DNA of 43,821 bases, taken from contig CANRHX010000001.1 in NCBI GenBank assembly GCA_947630545.1, forward strand, positions 84,499-128,319, read 5' to 3'. The DNA comes from an uncultured Clostridia bacterium (GTDB lineage: Bacteria > Bacillota > Clostridia > TANB77 > CAG-508). The translations under genes and the position numbers were made by a program. The number at the start of each line of letters is the position of its first letter. Position 1 is the stretch's first letter. Below, piece after piece: positions 36,388-43,746 of the stretch. The notes under the pieces are model-generated. The model ran no database searches. It had not been told where the DNA came from and saw only the letters and a program-made list of their open reading frames with translations.

Positions 36388-36697
36388 TTTACCAATTCCT
36401 TTCTTAATTTTTTTAAAATTTGATTTAAAGAAAAAATTTTCTATTCAAAAATATCTTTCTCAAATTTTATTTTTTTTATGCAATTTATTTTATTTTTTTT
36501 CTTAAAATTTTATTTTTCTAGTTATTTCGCTAAAAAATAATAAAATAAAAAAAACAAGCCATAATATTAAATAAAAAATAAACAAAATATTGACTTTAAT
36601 AGATAAAATGTATTATTCTATATAGTAGTTCAAGACTTAACAAGAAAAAACAAAATATGAAAATGTGAATTTTATAATATGAAAGGAAAGAGAAAAA
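36388..36697. other. 310-base intergenic region with candidate promoter for fprA
   Basis: An extremely AT-rich divergent region with no gene. TTGACT (36590-36595) followed by TTATTC at 17 bases, or TATTAT at 15, is a plausible promoter pointing to the flavodiiron gene. The left part holds only A/T tracts and the surface-protein ribosome site (GAAAGGAA on minus). Confidence 0.45.
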
Positions 36698-37855
36698 ATG
36701 AAGATTACAGATAGCGTAAAATATATTGGAGTAAATGACAAAACATTAGATTTATTTGAAAGTCAATATATAATTCCAAATGGAGTATCATATAATTCAT
36801 ATGTTATATTAGATGAAAAGATAGCTATAATGGACACTGTAGATAAAAGAGCTATTTTACAATGGGAAGAAAACTTAAGCAAAGTTTTAGAAGATAAAGT
36901 TCCAGATTATCTTATTGTGTCTCATTTGGAGCCAGACCATTCTGCAGGAATTAAATCAGTTGTAGAAAAATATCCTAATGTAAAAGTAATACTAAGCAAA
37001 AGAGCAGCAGATATGCTACCACAATTTTTAGATGAAGATTTGTCTGAAAGATTAGTAGTTGTTAAAGAAGGTGAGCAAATTGATTTAGGAAAGCATAAAC
37101 TTAATTTTGTTATGGCACCAATGGTACACTGGCCAGAAGTAATGTTTACTTACGAATCTACTGAAAAAATATTATTTTCAGCAGATGGATTCGGAAAGTT
37201 TGGTAGTTTAGACACTGATGAAGACTGGGCTTGTGAAGCTAGAAGATATTATTTTAATATTGTTGGAAAATATGGTGCACAAGTACAAGCAATTCTAAAA
37301 AAAGCTACTAACTTAGATATTAAAATAATTTGCCCATTACATGGACCAATTTTAACAGACAATTTAGAATATTATATTAATAAATACGATATTTGGAGTA
37401 GTTACAAGCCAGAAGATGAAGGAATTTTAATTGCCTATAATTCAATACATGGAAATACAGAAAAAGCAGTAGAAAAATTGGAAGAAATATTGAAAGAAAA
37501 TACTAATCAAAAAATAGTTGTAAGTGATTTAGCTAGAGAAGATATGGCAGAAGTTATAGAAGATGCTTTTAGATACGATAAAATGATAATTGCTACACCT
37601 ACTCATGATGCAGAACTATTCCCAGATACTGAAAAATTTTTAAGAAGTTTAAAACATAAAAATTATCAAAATAGAAAAGTTGCAATTATTGAAAATGGAT
37701 CTTGGGCACCAATGGCTGCTAAACATGTAAAAGAAATTCTAAAAGATATGAAAAATATAGAAATTGTTGAACCTACAATTACAATAAAAACTCGTATGAC
37801 AGATAAAAATGTTGAAGAAATGAAAATACTCGTAAACAATATGTTGAAAAATTAG
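36698..37855 (+). CDS. fprA: Flavodiiron protein (A-type), O2/NO reductase
   Basis: A 385-aa two-domain oxidoreductase that reduces O2 to water, or NO to N2O, in anaerobes. The metallo-beta-lactamase-like half carries the diiron ligands H76, E78, D80 and H81 (SHLEPDHSAG), later MVHWPE, FSADGFG and PLHGP. The C-terminal half is a short-chain flavodoxin (ILIAYNSIHGNTEKAVEKL, IATPTHDAELFPD, NGSWAP). GAAAGGAAAG precedes the ATG. Rubredoxin, its usual electron donor, is encoded 102 bases downstream. Regulation is not evident beyond a candidate promoter. Confidence 0.95.
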   Translation: MKITDSVKYIGVNDKTLDLFESQYIIPNGVSYNSYVILDEKIAIMDTVDKRAILQWEENLSKVLEDKVPDYLIVSHLEPDHSAGIKSVVEKYPNVKVILSKRAADMLPQFLDEDLSERLVVVKEGEQIDLGKHKLNFVMAPMVHWPEVMFTYESTEKILFSADGFGKFGSLDTDEDWACEARRYYFNIVGKYGAQVQAILKKATNLDIKIICPLHGPILTDNLEYYINKYDIWSSYKPEDEGILIAYNSIHGNTEKAVEKLEEILKENTNQKIVVSDLAREDMAEVIEDAFRYDKMIIATPTHDAELFPDTEKFLRSLKHKNYQNRKVAIIENGSWAPMAAKHVKEILKDMKNIEIVEPTITIKTRMTDKNVEEMKILVNNMLKN

Positions 37856-37957
37856 AAATCAAAAAACATTTACAACTTAAAAATTATAATATATAATACA
37901 AAAAATAGCTAATAGTAATTTACGATATGAGGTTATATTTATTAGGGGGTGAAAGAT

Positions 37958-38095
37958 ATGAAGTATGAATGCAAAGTATGTGGTTACATATATGATGATG
38001 AAGTTGAAGAAGTAAAATTCGAAGACCTACCAGATGATTGGGTATGTCCATTGTGTGGTGTAGGAAAAGATATGTTTGAAAAAGTAGAAGAATAA
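37958..38095 (+). CDS. rub: Rubredoxin
   Basis: A 45-aa protein. Two CxxCG knuckles bind a single iron ([12 protein letters not shown] at the start and [14 protein letters not shown] near the end). It is slightly shorter than the usual ~53 aa because the loop between the knuckles is trimmed. GGGGGTG lies before ATG 37958. It very probably passes electrons to the flavodiiron protein encoded just upstream. Confidence is high because both metal motifs are intact. Confidence 0.95.
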   Translation: MKYECKVCGYIYDDEVEEVKFEDLPDDWVCPLCGVGKDMFEKVEE

Positions 38096-38138
38096 TTAAA
38101 TAGCCCAATTGCAGAGATATTAATATATGAGGTGTAAA

Positions 38139-39020
38139 ATGATAGATTTTTCTAGGGCAAAAGAAGAATTAAATAGTTATAAAGGCTCAGAAAAAAAGAA
38201 AACATTAATTTATAATAATAAGAGATATTTAGTTAAATTTCCCAACCCTGTAATAGAAAAAAACAAAAATATAACTTATATAAATAATGCATTTTCAGAA
38301 TACGTGGGTAGCAATATATTTCAAATAGTAGGTTTTGAAACACAAAATACAATTTTAGGAACTTACATATATAATGGAAAAGAAAAAATAGTATGTGGTT
38401 GTGAAGATTTTACTGATGCAAATCATATTTTATATGAATTTGAAAATATGGCATTAAGTGCAAATCCAGATAAAAAAATAGAAACAGAATTATCTGACAT
38501 TATGGAAATTATAGATGAAATGCAACATATTTCTCAAATTAATATTATTATAAATGATAATATAAAAGAAAAGTTTTGGGAAATGTTTATTATTGACAGT
38601 TTAGTAGGTAATACAGACAGACATAATGGCAATTGGGGTATTTTGGTAAATGCAAAAACTAGTGAAGCAACATTTTCTCCTATATATGATTGTGGTTCAT
38701 GTTTAAATCCATTATTAGATGATGAACAAATAAAAAAGCTAAACGAAACAGAACTAAAAAATATAGCAATAAATTGTTATTCATGTATTAAGGAAAATGG
38801 TAAAAAAATCAATTATATGACTTATATTAAAAGTTTAAATAACAAAGAATGTAATAATGCTATATTAAGAATTTATCCTAAAATTAATATTGATAAAATT
38901 TATAACTTTATTGATAAAATAAATTGTATGATTGAGGAGAGAAAGGAATTTTATAAGAAAATAATTAAATTCAGATACGATATATTAGATGAAGTTTATA
39001 ATAAATTAAATAAATTTTAA
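38139..39020 (+). CDS. HipA/CtkA-like serine-threonine kinase, stand-alone
   Basis: A 293-aa protein with HipA-like kinase motifs: YLVKFP with candidate ATP-binding K33, the catalytic loop GNTDRHNGNWGIL (D160, N165) and the metal-binding PIYDCGSCL (D184) in place of DxG. There is no HipB-like HTH antitoxin beside it, unlike classical hipBA, so it resembles single-gene CtkA-type kinases or a kinase whose partner is elsewhere. The start is ATG 38139 after GAGGTG; ATG 38127 would precede that site. Gene composition is very AT-rich and Asn/Lys-rich like the accessory genes that follow. It marks the left side of an accessory block. Confidence 0.82.
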   Translation: MIDFSRAKEELNSYKGSEKKKTLIYNNKRYLVKFPNPVIEKNKNITYINNAFSEYVGSNIFQIVGFETQNTILGTYIYNGKEKIVCGCEDFTDANHILYEFENMALSANPDKKIETELSDIMEIIDEMQHISQINIIINDNIKEKFWEMFIIDSLVGNTDRHNGNWGILVNAKTSEATFSPIYDCGSCLNPLLDDEQIKKLNETELKNIAINCYSCIKENGKKINYMTYIKSLNNKECNNAILRIYPKINIDKIYNFIDKINCMIEERKEFYKKIIKFRYDILDEVYNKLNKF

Positions 39021-39030
39021 TAAAAATAAT

Positions 39031-39077
39031 AAAAAACATAGCTAAAATTTTATAAAAATTTTAACTATGTTTTTTTG
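39031..39077 (+). terminator. Terminator after the HipA-like gene
   Basis: AACATAG-C-TAAAATTTT pairs with AAAATTTTA-A-CTATGTT and ends in a T-run. The A-rich left flank also allows use on the other strand. Confidence 0.8.
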
Positions 39078-39122
39078 ATATGCATAAATTGCAGAGCTTC
39101 TGCATAAAATAAAATCATAAAG

Positions 39123-39145
39123 TAAATCACTTTATGACTTTTAAC
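39123..39145 (+). repeat. Left 23-bp inverted repeat flanking the recombinase
   Basis: TAAATCACTTTATG-ACTTTTAAC is exactly inverted at 40206-40228. The left copy also overlaps a local palindrome CATAAAGT-AAATC-ACTTTATG (39116-39136), which the right copy lacks. This is a candidate recombination site. Confidence 0.85.
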
Positions 39146-39265
39146 AACTAATTAAATTTTAATTGTTTATAAAAAAAAAGTCAATATAAAAGAAAAAATT
39201 TTATTAAATAAATCATAATAATATTTTTTCTTTAAATATCAAAATATGAAAGAAGGAATTTAAAA

Positions 39266-40174
39266 ATGGAAAAAGAAAAAACATTAAATGAAATAATAGA
39301 AGAATGGCTCAAGTTTAAGAAAATCACACTAAAGGAATCTACTTATTATAGATATATTTATATGATAAATCAATATATTGTACCTCATTTTAAAAATATA
39401 GAAATGGAAAAATTACAAGAGTATGATTTTAATATATTTGTAACTGAATTAATGAAAGTTTTAAAACCTACTTCAATTAGAAATGTAATTAGCTTATTAA
39501 AATCAATTTTAGCTTATGGAAAGAAAAAATATGGATATAATTTTAACTTTGACTTTGTTGCTATGCCAAAAGTTCATAAAAAAGAATTAAGGGTACTTAG
39601 CCCAAATGAAAAAAAGAAACTTGAAAAATATTGCTTAAAGCATAATACATTAAGACATATAGGTATTATTATTTGCTTAAATACAGGACTTAGAATAGGC
39701 GAAATTTGTGCATTAAAATGGGATTGCATAGATTTAGAAAAAAGAGTATTACAAATAAAATATACAATGCAAAGAATTTATAACAAAATAGAAAAAAATA
39801 GTATGATAAAAATAGACATACCAAAATCAGAGAAATCAGTTAGAACAATTCCTATTTCTACAAAAATATATAATATATTAAAACCACTAAAGAAACAATA
39901 TGCAAAAAATAGTTTCTTTTTAACTGGATCGAGTGATACTTATTTAGAACCAAGAACATATCAAAAAATGTTTGAAAAATGTATGAAAGAATGTAAAATA
40001 AAAGATTTACATTTTCATAGTTTAAGACACAGTTTTGCATCTGACTGTATAAATATAGGAATGGATACGAAATCGTTAAGTGAAGTGTTAGGGCATAATG
40101 ATATAAAAACAACCCTTCAAACCTATGTTCATTCATCTTTGAAATCAAAAAAGAAATATTTAGAAAGGTTGTAA
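39266..40174 (+). CDS. Tyrosine recombinase/integrase
   Basis: A 302-aa phage-type integrase with N-terminal SAM-like core-binding domain (EEWLKFKKITLKESTYYRY) and a complete catalytic domain: R143 (TGLRIGEIC), K187 (IPKSEKS), H251 and R254 (HSLRHSFA), H277 (LGHNDIKTT) and nucleophile Y287 (QTYVHSS). It should therefore be active. It is bracketed by 23-bp inverted repeats at 39123 and 40206, which would allow inversion of the segment carrying the gene itself, or mark half-sites of its target. It lies just upstream of the pilin-like variable gene, 164 bases before its start. A phase-switching or integrative role is inference. Confidence 0.92.
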   Translation: MEKEKTLNEIIEEWLKFKKITLKESTYYRYIYMINQYIVPHFKNIEMEKLQEYDFNIFVTELMKVLKPTSIRNVISLLKSILAYGKKKYGYNFNFDFVAMPKVHKKELRVLSPNEKKKLEKYCLKHNTLRHIGIIICLNTGLRIGEICALKWDCIDLEKRVLQIKYTMQRIYNKIEKNSMIKIDIPKSEKSVRTIPISTKIYNILKPLKKQYAKNSFFLTGSSDTYLEPRTYQKMFEKCMKECKIKDLHFHSLRHSFASDCINIGMDTKSLSEVLGHNDIKTTLQTYVHSSLKSKKKYLERL

Positions 40175-40205
40175 ACGCACTAACTTCCTTAAGTATAGCA
40201 TATAG

Positions 40206-40228
40206 GTTAAAAGTCATAAAGTGATTTA
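40206..40228 (-). repeat. Right 23-bp inverted repeat flanking the recombinase
   Basis: GTTAAAAGTCATAA-AGTGATTTA is the exact reverse complement of 39123-39145. It sits in the leader of the variable pilin-like gene, together with a smaller stem GCAATATC/GATATTGC (40263-40270, 40284-40291). Inversion would change what lies upstream of that gene. Confidence 0.85.
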
Positions 40229-40338
40229 TTTTACGATGAAGTAAAAATCAACCAAAAGTATAGCAATATCAATTAAATTATACGATATTGCACAAACAAT
40301 TTAAACAAAAATCAAAAGAAAAGGGAGGAAAAAGCAAA

Positions 40339-41766
40339 GTGAAAAAGAGTATGAAATTTGCAAAACAAAAAATGTTCCAAAGGAACAACAAAGGACAAAA
40401 AGGAATAACATTAATAGCACTTGTTATCACAATAATAGTTTTGATAATCCTTGCAGGAGTAACAATAGCGATGCTATCAGGAGACAACAGTGCACCACAA
40501 AAAGCAACGGAGGCAGCACAAAAAGACGCCATAGCAGGAGCAAAAGATGAAATAGCAATGGAGGTGCAAGAGGCATTATTAAATTATTATAATAATACCT
40601 ATGTAGAAGGAGATGGAACAAAAGAAAAGAGCATCCAAGAAGTAGTAAGTGGAGCAGCAAGTACTGCAGTGGAAAATGCAACAACTAGAAATAAACAATT
40701 ATTACCAGATTCAGGAGTATCAGATAATACAATAACATTAAAAACAAAATCATACACAGTAACAGGAACAATAGATGAAAACGGAGGAATAACATGGAGT
40801 GATTACGTAGCGTCAACAGGAGGTAGTACCCCTGAAACAGAAGTAATACCAGAAGTAGGAGATACAGTAAATTATGCCCCAAACGGAAGTTATACTTGGG
40901 ATAAATCTCTAGCTGAATCCGCTAAGGACAGTGTCAGTTCAGGGACAATTGAGTTAAGCAGTGCAGATGGTGGAAGTTATAGAATAACACAATGGAAAAT
41001 ATTAAGTTATGATCCCGATTTAAAAATGGTAGAGATGGTACCAACTGCACCAGTAGGAAGTTTAAAATTACAAGGAGCACAAGGATATAATAATGCGGTA
41101 TATTTATTAAATAATGCATGTAAAAGTTTATATGGTAACGAAGGTAAAGGAATAGAAGCAAGAAGTATACAAGAAGAAGATTTTGTAAAAGCAGGAGGAA
41201 GCACATGGACATCATATAAGGAAGCGTATGAAAACAGTCTTGCGAAATATGGAAATCAATACCAAGATGCATATACAACAAATAAAAAATATCCAAGTAT
41301 ATATGCAAAGGAATACCAGAGCGTAATAGATGAAAACGAAAATCAAGATTCAGGAGCATTAAATCCAAGTGATCAAAAAGATGAAATAAGAGCAACTGCA
41401 GACGAAGCAACATATGGATATAAAGAAGCAGTAACAAGTATTCAGCCATACCAAACATATTACTCTACAAGTAGTTTTAGCAAGACGAGAGAATTGTTAG
41501 GAGATAAGGCAGGAATACTTTTGCCAAACGGAAGTTCTACAAAAAATTACTGGGTGGCTTCGCGTTGCGTGAGTCTTTACAGCAGCAGCCATTGCGGCTT
41601 CTATGTTCGCTATGTGGATTCCGGGTACTTGCGTACTAACGACTTGTTCTTCTCTTACGGTGACACTCGCGACTCTTCGCACGCGTTGTTTCCCGTAGTT
41701 TCTCTAAGCTCTAAGCTCTTAGTGGAAGGCGAAGAACCAAATACATATGATGTAAAAATAGATTAG
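40339..41766 (+). CDS. Prepilin-like surface protein with DGR-type variable C-terminus
   Basis: A 475-aa protein read from GTG 40339, 10 bases after GGGAGG; an in-frame TTG at 40288 lacks a ribosome site. The N-terminus has a short basic leader ending KGQKG and the hydrophobic helix ITLIALVITIIVLIILAGVT, the prepilin type common in Clostridia (no Glu at position 5). An Ala-rich helix and a linker follow (to about 190). The C-terminal domain resembles C-type-lectin/formylglycine-enzyme-like variable proteins: WKILSYD, GYNNAVYLLNNACKSLYG, RSIQEEDF, then YWVASRCVS ... ALFPVVSL. Residues 405-455 match the downstream template-like repeat and differ mainly where that repeat has A. This suggests retroelement-driven diversification of a surface binding site. 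The ligand is unknown. Confidence 0.88.
   Translation: MKKSMKFAKQKMFQRNNKGQKGITLIALVITIIVLIILAGVTIAMLSGDNSAPQKATEAAQKDAIAGAKDEIAMEVQEALLNYYNNTYVEGDGTKEKSIQEVVSGAASTAVENATTRNKQLLPDSGVSDNTITLKTKSYTVTGTIDENGGITWSDYVASTGGSTPETEVIPEVGDTVNYAPNGSYTWDKSLAESAKDSVSSGTIELSSADGGSYRITQWKILSYDPDLKMVEMVPTAPVGSLKLQGAQGYNNAVYLLNNACKSLYGNEGKGIEARSIQEEDFVKAGGSTWTSYKEAYENSLAKYGNQYQDAYTTNKKYPSIYAKEYQSVIDENENQDSGALNPSDQKDEIRATADEATYGYKEAVTSIQPYQTYYSTSSFSKTRELLGDKAGILLPNGSSTKNYWVASRCVSLYSSSHCGFYVRYVDSGYLRTNDLFFSYGDTRDSSHALFPVVSLSSKLLVEGEEPNTYDVKID
41551..41703 (+). other. Variable repeat (VR) of a diversity-generating retroelement
   Basis: Fifty-one codons, TGG GTG GCT to GTA GTT TCT, inside the pilin-like gene. 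Against 41848-41997, 18 of 36 template A positions differ, but only 11 of 114 non-A positions. One extra codon (AGC or CAT before TGC) is present. Changed codons are AAY in the template and TAC, GGC, TAT, GAT, CGT, TTC, CGC and others here. The block is visibly richer in G+C than its surroundings. Confidence 0.88.
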
Positions 41767-41802
41767 TGAAAAACTAGAAATAGTAGAGTAAAAAAAGGCT
41801 CA

Positions 41803-41823
41803 GCCCGACCCTCGTTGGCGGGC
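41803..41823 (+). other. GC-rich hairpin between VR gene and template repeat
   Basis: GCCCG (41803-41807) pairs with CGGGC (41819-41823) around an 11-base loop, in otherwise AT-rich DNA and without a U-run. It lies between the stop codon of the variable gene and the template repeat. It could be part of the template RNA or a homing-related structure. Confidence 0.6.
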
Positions 41824-41847
41824 AGGAGAAAAATAGGGCATAATTGA

Positions 41848-41997
41848 TGGGTGGCTTCGCGCTGCGTGAATCTGAACAGTAACAATTGCAACTTCGATGT
41901 TCGCAATGTGAATTCTGGGTACTTGAATGCTAACAACTTGTTCAACTCTAACGGTAACACTAACAACCCTTCGCACGCCGTGTTCCCCGTAGCTTCT
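41848..41997 (+). other. Template repeat-like (TR) copy, non-coding
   Basis: 150 bases matching the VR with sharp ends: homology stops within a few bases on both sides, unlike a gene duplication. Read in the VR frame it gives Asn at 16 positions (AAC/AAT), typical of DGR templates. A stop (TGA) lies directly before it, so the apparent small frame from 41851 is not a likely gene. No reverse transcriptase or Avd gene is found near it in this window. Confidence 0.85.
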
Positions 41998-42000
41998 ATA

Positions 42001-42685
42001 CCACTGTGGTTATATAATAAAATATTATATAAGTGAAGAATAGAAACAAATTATGTCCTTTCACACATTTTGTGATAAAACCGAAACAGATGCTAGTATT
42101 TGTTAGTAAAATATAGATTAGAAGGGATTATGTCGACAGTTATGGGAAGCTTCCTATAACTATTGATATGATCTAAAAAAGAGAAAATAACGAACATTAT
42201 TACGTCATGGGCAAATTTCAAAAAATGTAAAAAAGAGTTTCCAAAACAGTAAAAAGTCCTGCTAGCAGTAATTATTACTGCTATAAGGACAAAAAAAATT
42301 TTCACACAAAACAAACAAAAATTTGAAAAATTTAGCTAAAATTAAGGGCTAAATAATTAGTACCTCAAAATGGAACAAAATTGCCGAACGCTTAGTAAAA
42401 AATTTATAAAAAGTCTTGAAATTTAGCACATTATGTGATTTAATATAACCATTAGATTGCATAATGTGCAATTATTTATAAGAATTTAAATTTTAATCTT
42501 AATTAATTCTAAAATAATTTATTCAAATTTTTATATAATGAGAAATTAATTTAATCAAAAGTTGAATCAAATTTTATTAAATCTAATTTTTATATCAATA
42601 AAAATCAAAAAAACATAAAAAGAGTGGAGGTGGACAAACATAAATCATTATGCAATTTAAAATATAAAAACAGAAGGAGAAATTT
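42001..42685. other. 685-base non-coding region after the TR with several palindromes
   Basis: No convincing gene. Structures: CCAC-T-GTGG (42001-42009); TTATATAATA-AAA-TATTATATAA (42010-42032); a 24-base near-palindrome centred on GGAAGCTTCC (42138-42161, one mismatched pair); AGCAGTAAT-T-ATTACTGCT inside GTCCT/AGGAC (42256-42290), followed by TTTTT on the minus strand; and GCACATTATG/CATAATGTGC (42426-42435, 42460-42469). A reverse transcriptase would be expected here in a typical DGR and is absent. Confidence 0.7.
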
Positions 42686-43639
42686 ATGGAGAAAAAAACA
42701 AAATTATTGAATCCAAAACTAGATGTAGTATTTCAAGCATTATTTGGAGAACAAGGGAGTGAAAGGATAACCAAATCATTTCTAGAAAGGATATTGGATA
42801 TAGAAATAGAAAAAATAGAATTAAATCAAAATCCAATACTAAGAAGAGAAAATATTGAGGATAAATTAGGCATATTAGATGTAATAGCAAAAATAAATGA
42901 TAACCAAAATATAGATATTGAAATGCAAATAGCCAACAACGAAAATATAAAAAATAGAATGTTGTATTATTGGAGCAAACTATATGCCAGAAGTATCAAA
43001 AAAGCAGAAGATTATGAAAAATTAGAAAAAAGTATGGTAATACTAATATCAGATAAAAAAATAAAAGGATTAGAGGAACTAGAATGTCATACAGAGTGGA
43101 AAATAATAGAAACAAAAAATAGGACAAAAATATTGACAGATAAGCTAGAACTGCATATAATAGAGCTAGAAAAAATAAAAACTAATATTGACAGTATTAG
43201 TAAAGAATTATTAAACTGGTTAATATTTTTAGAAAATCCAGAATCTGAAAGGGTGAATAAAATGGAAAATGATGAAATTATAAAAGAAGCCAGAGAGAAG
43301 TTAGAAAAAATAAGTAATGATGAACAAATGCAACAATTAGCATGGTGGAGAGAAAAAGGAATATATGAAGAAAATGAAAGAAAACGAGAAATTAGAGAGA
43401 TAGAAAAAGGAAGAGAAGAACTAAAACAAGGTAGAGAAGAACTAAAACAAGGTAGAGAAGAATTAAAACAAGGAAGAGAAGAATTAAAACAAGGAAGAGA
43501 AGAAATAAAACAAGGTAGAGAAGAATTAAAAGCTGAAAAGAAGCAAATAGTAAAAAAATTATTGGAAAACAAAATTCCAATAGATCTAGTAATAGAAATT
43601 ACAGGATTAAGTAAAGAAGAAATAGAAGAATTAAAATAA
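42686..43639 (+). CDS. Rpn-family recombination-promoting nuclease/putative transposase (PDDEXK_2)
   Basis: A 317-aa PD-(D/E)XK nuclease-like protein. The N-terminus LLNPKLDVVFQALFGEQGSE is typical. Catalytic residues are D65 (LGILDVIAK), E79 and Q81 (IDIEMQIAN). YYWSKLYARS and the Trp-containing LLNWLIFLENPE are family features. From residue 242 the chain consists of six copies of a G-R-E-E-L-K-Q heptad encoded by perfect-length 21-bp repeats, a likely coiled coil, then the common ending IDLVIEITGLSKEEIEELK. E. coli Rpn proteins are DNA endonucleases that promote RecA-independent recombination. A phage-defence role has been proposed for relatives; this copy is untested. It is intact, unlike the relative at 19362. 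Confidence 0.9.
   Translation: MEKKTKLLNPKLDVVFQALFGEQGSERITKSFLERILDIEIEKIELNQNPILRRENIEDKLGILDVIAKINDNQNIDIEMQIANNENIKNRMLYYWSKLYARSIKKAEDYEKLEKSMVILISDKKIKGLEELECHTEWKIIETKNRTKILTDKLELHIIELEKIKTNIDSISKELLNWLIFLENPESERVNKMENDEIIKEAREKLEKISNDEQMQQLAWWREKGIYEENERKREIREIEKGREELKQGREELKQGREELKQGREELKQGREEIKQGREELKAEKKQIVKKLLENKIPIDLVIEITGLSKEEIEELK
43409..43534 (+). repeat. Six in-frame 21-bp tandem repeats
   Basis: Units begin at 43409, 43430, 43451, 43472, 43493 and 43514, each GGA/GGT AGA GAA GAA xTA AAA CAA, the last ending GCT. They encode a heptad within the Rpn-family protein. Copy number can change by slippage without breaking the frame. Confidence 0.95.
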
Positions 43640-43701
43640 ATATCTGAATATAAGTTATATTCATTTAATGTGTACATAAAAAAACATAAAAATTAGTCAA
43701 A

Positions 43702-43746
43702 TGTCTTGCGATCAGTACGAATACTGATTGCAGGACAATTTTTTTT
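43702..43746 (+). terminator. Terminator after the Rpn-family gene
   Basis: A 16-bp stem with G-U pairs (43702-43717 with 43722-43737; loop CGAA), then a run of eight T. It is a strong intrinsic terminator. Confidence 0.9.

Noticed and set aside
40934..41458. A 174-aa Leu-rich minus-strand frame
   Set aside because: It is the antisense of the variable surface protein; Leu and His runs reflect complementary codon bias.
41851..42036. A 61-aa gene within the template repeat
   Set aside because: It has a GTG start without a ribosome site, and its Asn-rich translation is what a DGR template gives in the VR frame. It is better read as non-coding.
42001..42685. Reverse transcriptase remnant after the TR
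   Set aside because: I found no reading frame over about 75 codons and no YxDD- or SQ-type RT motif on either strand.
43087..43677. A 196-aa minus-strand reading frame rich in Ser, Leu and Cys
   Set aside because: It is the antisense of the Rpn-family gene and its tandem repeats, with no ribosome site or domain.
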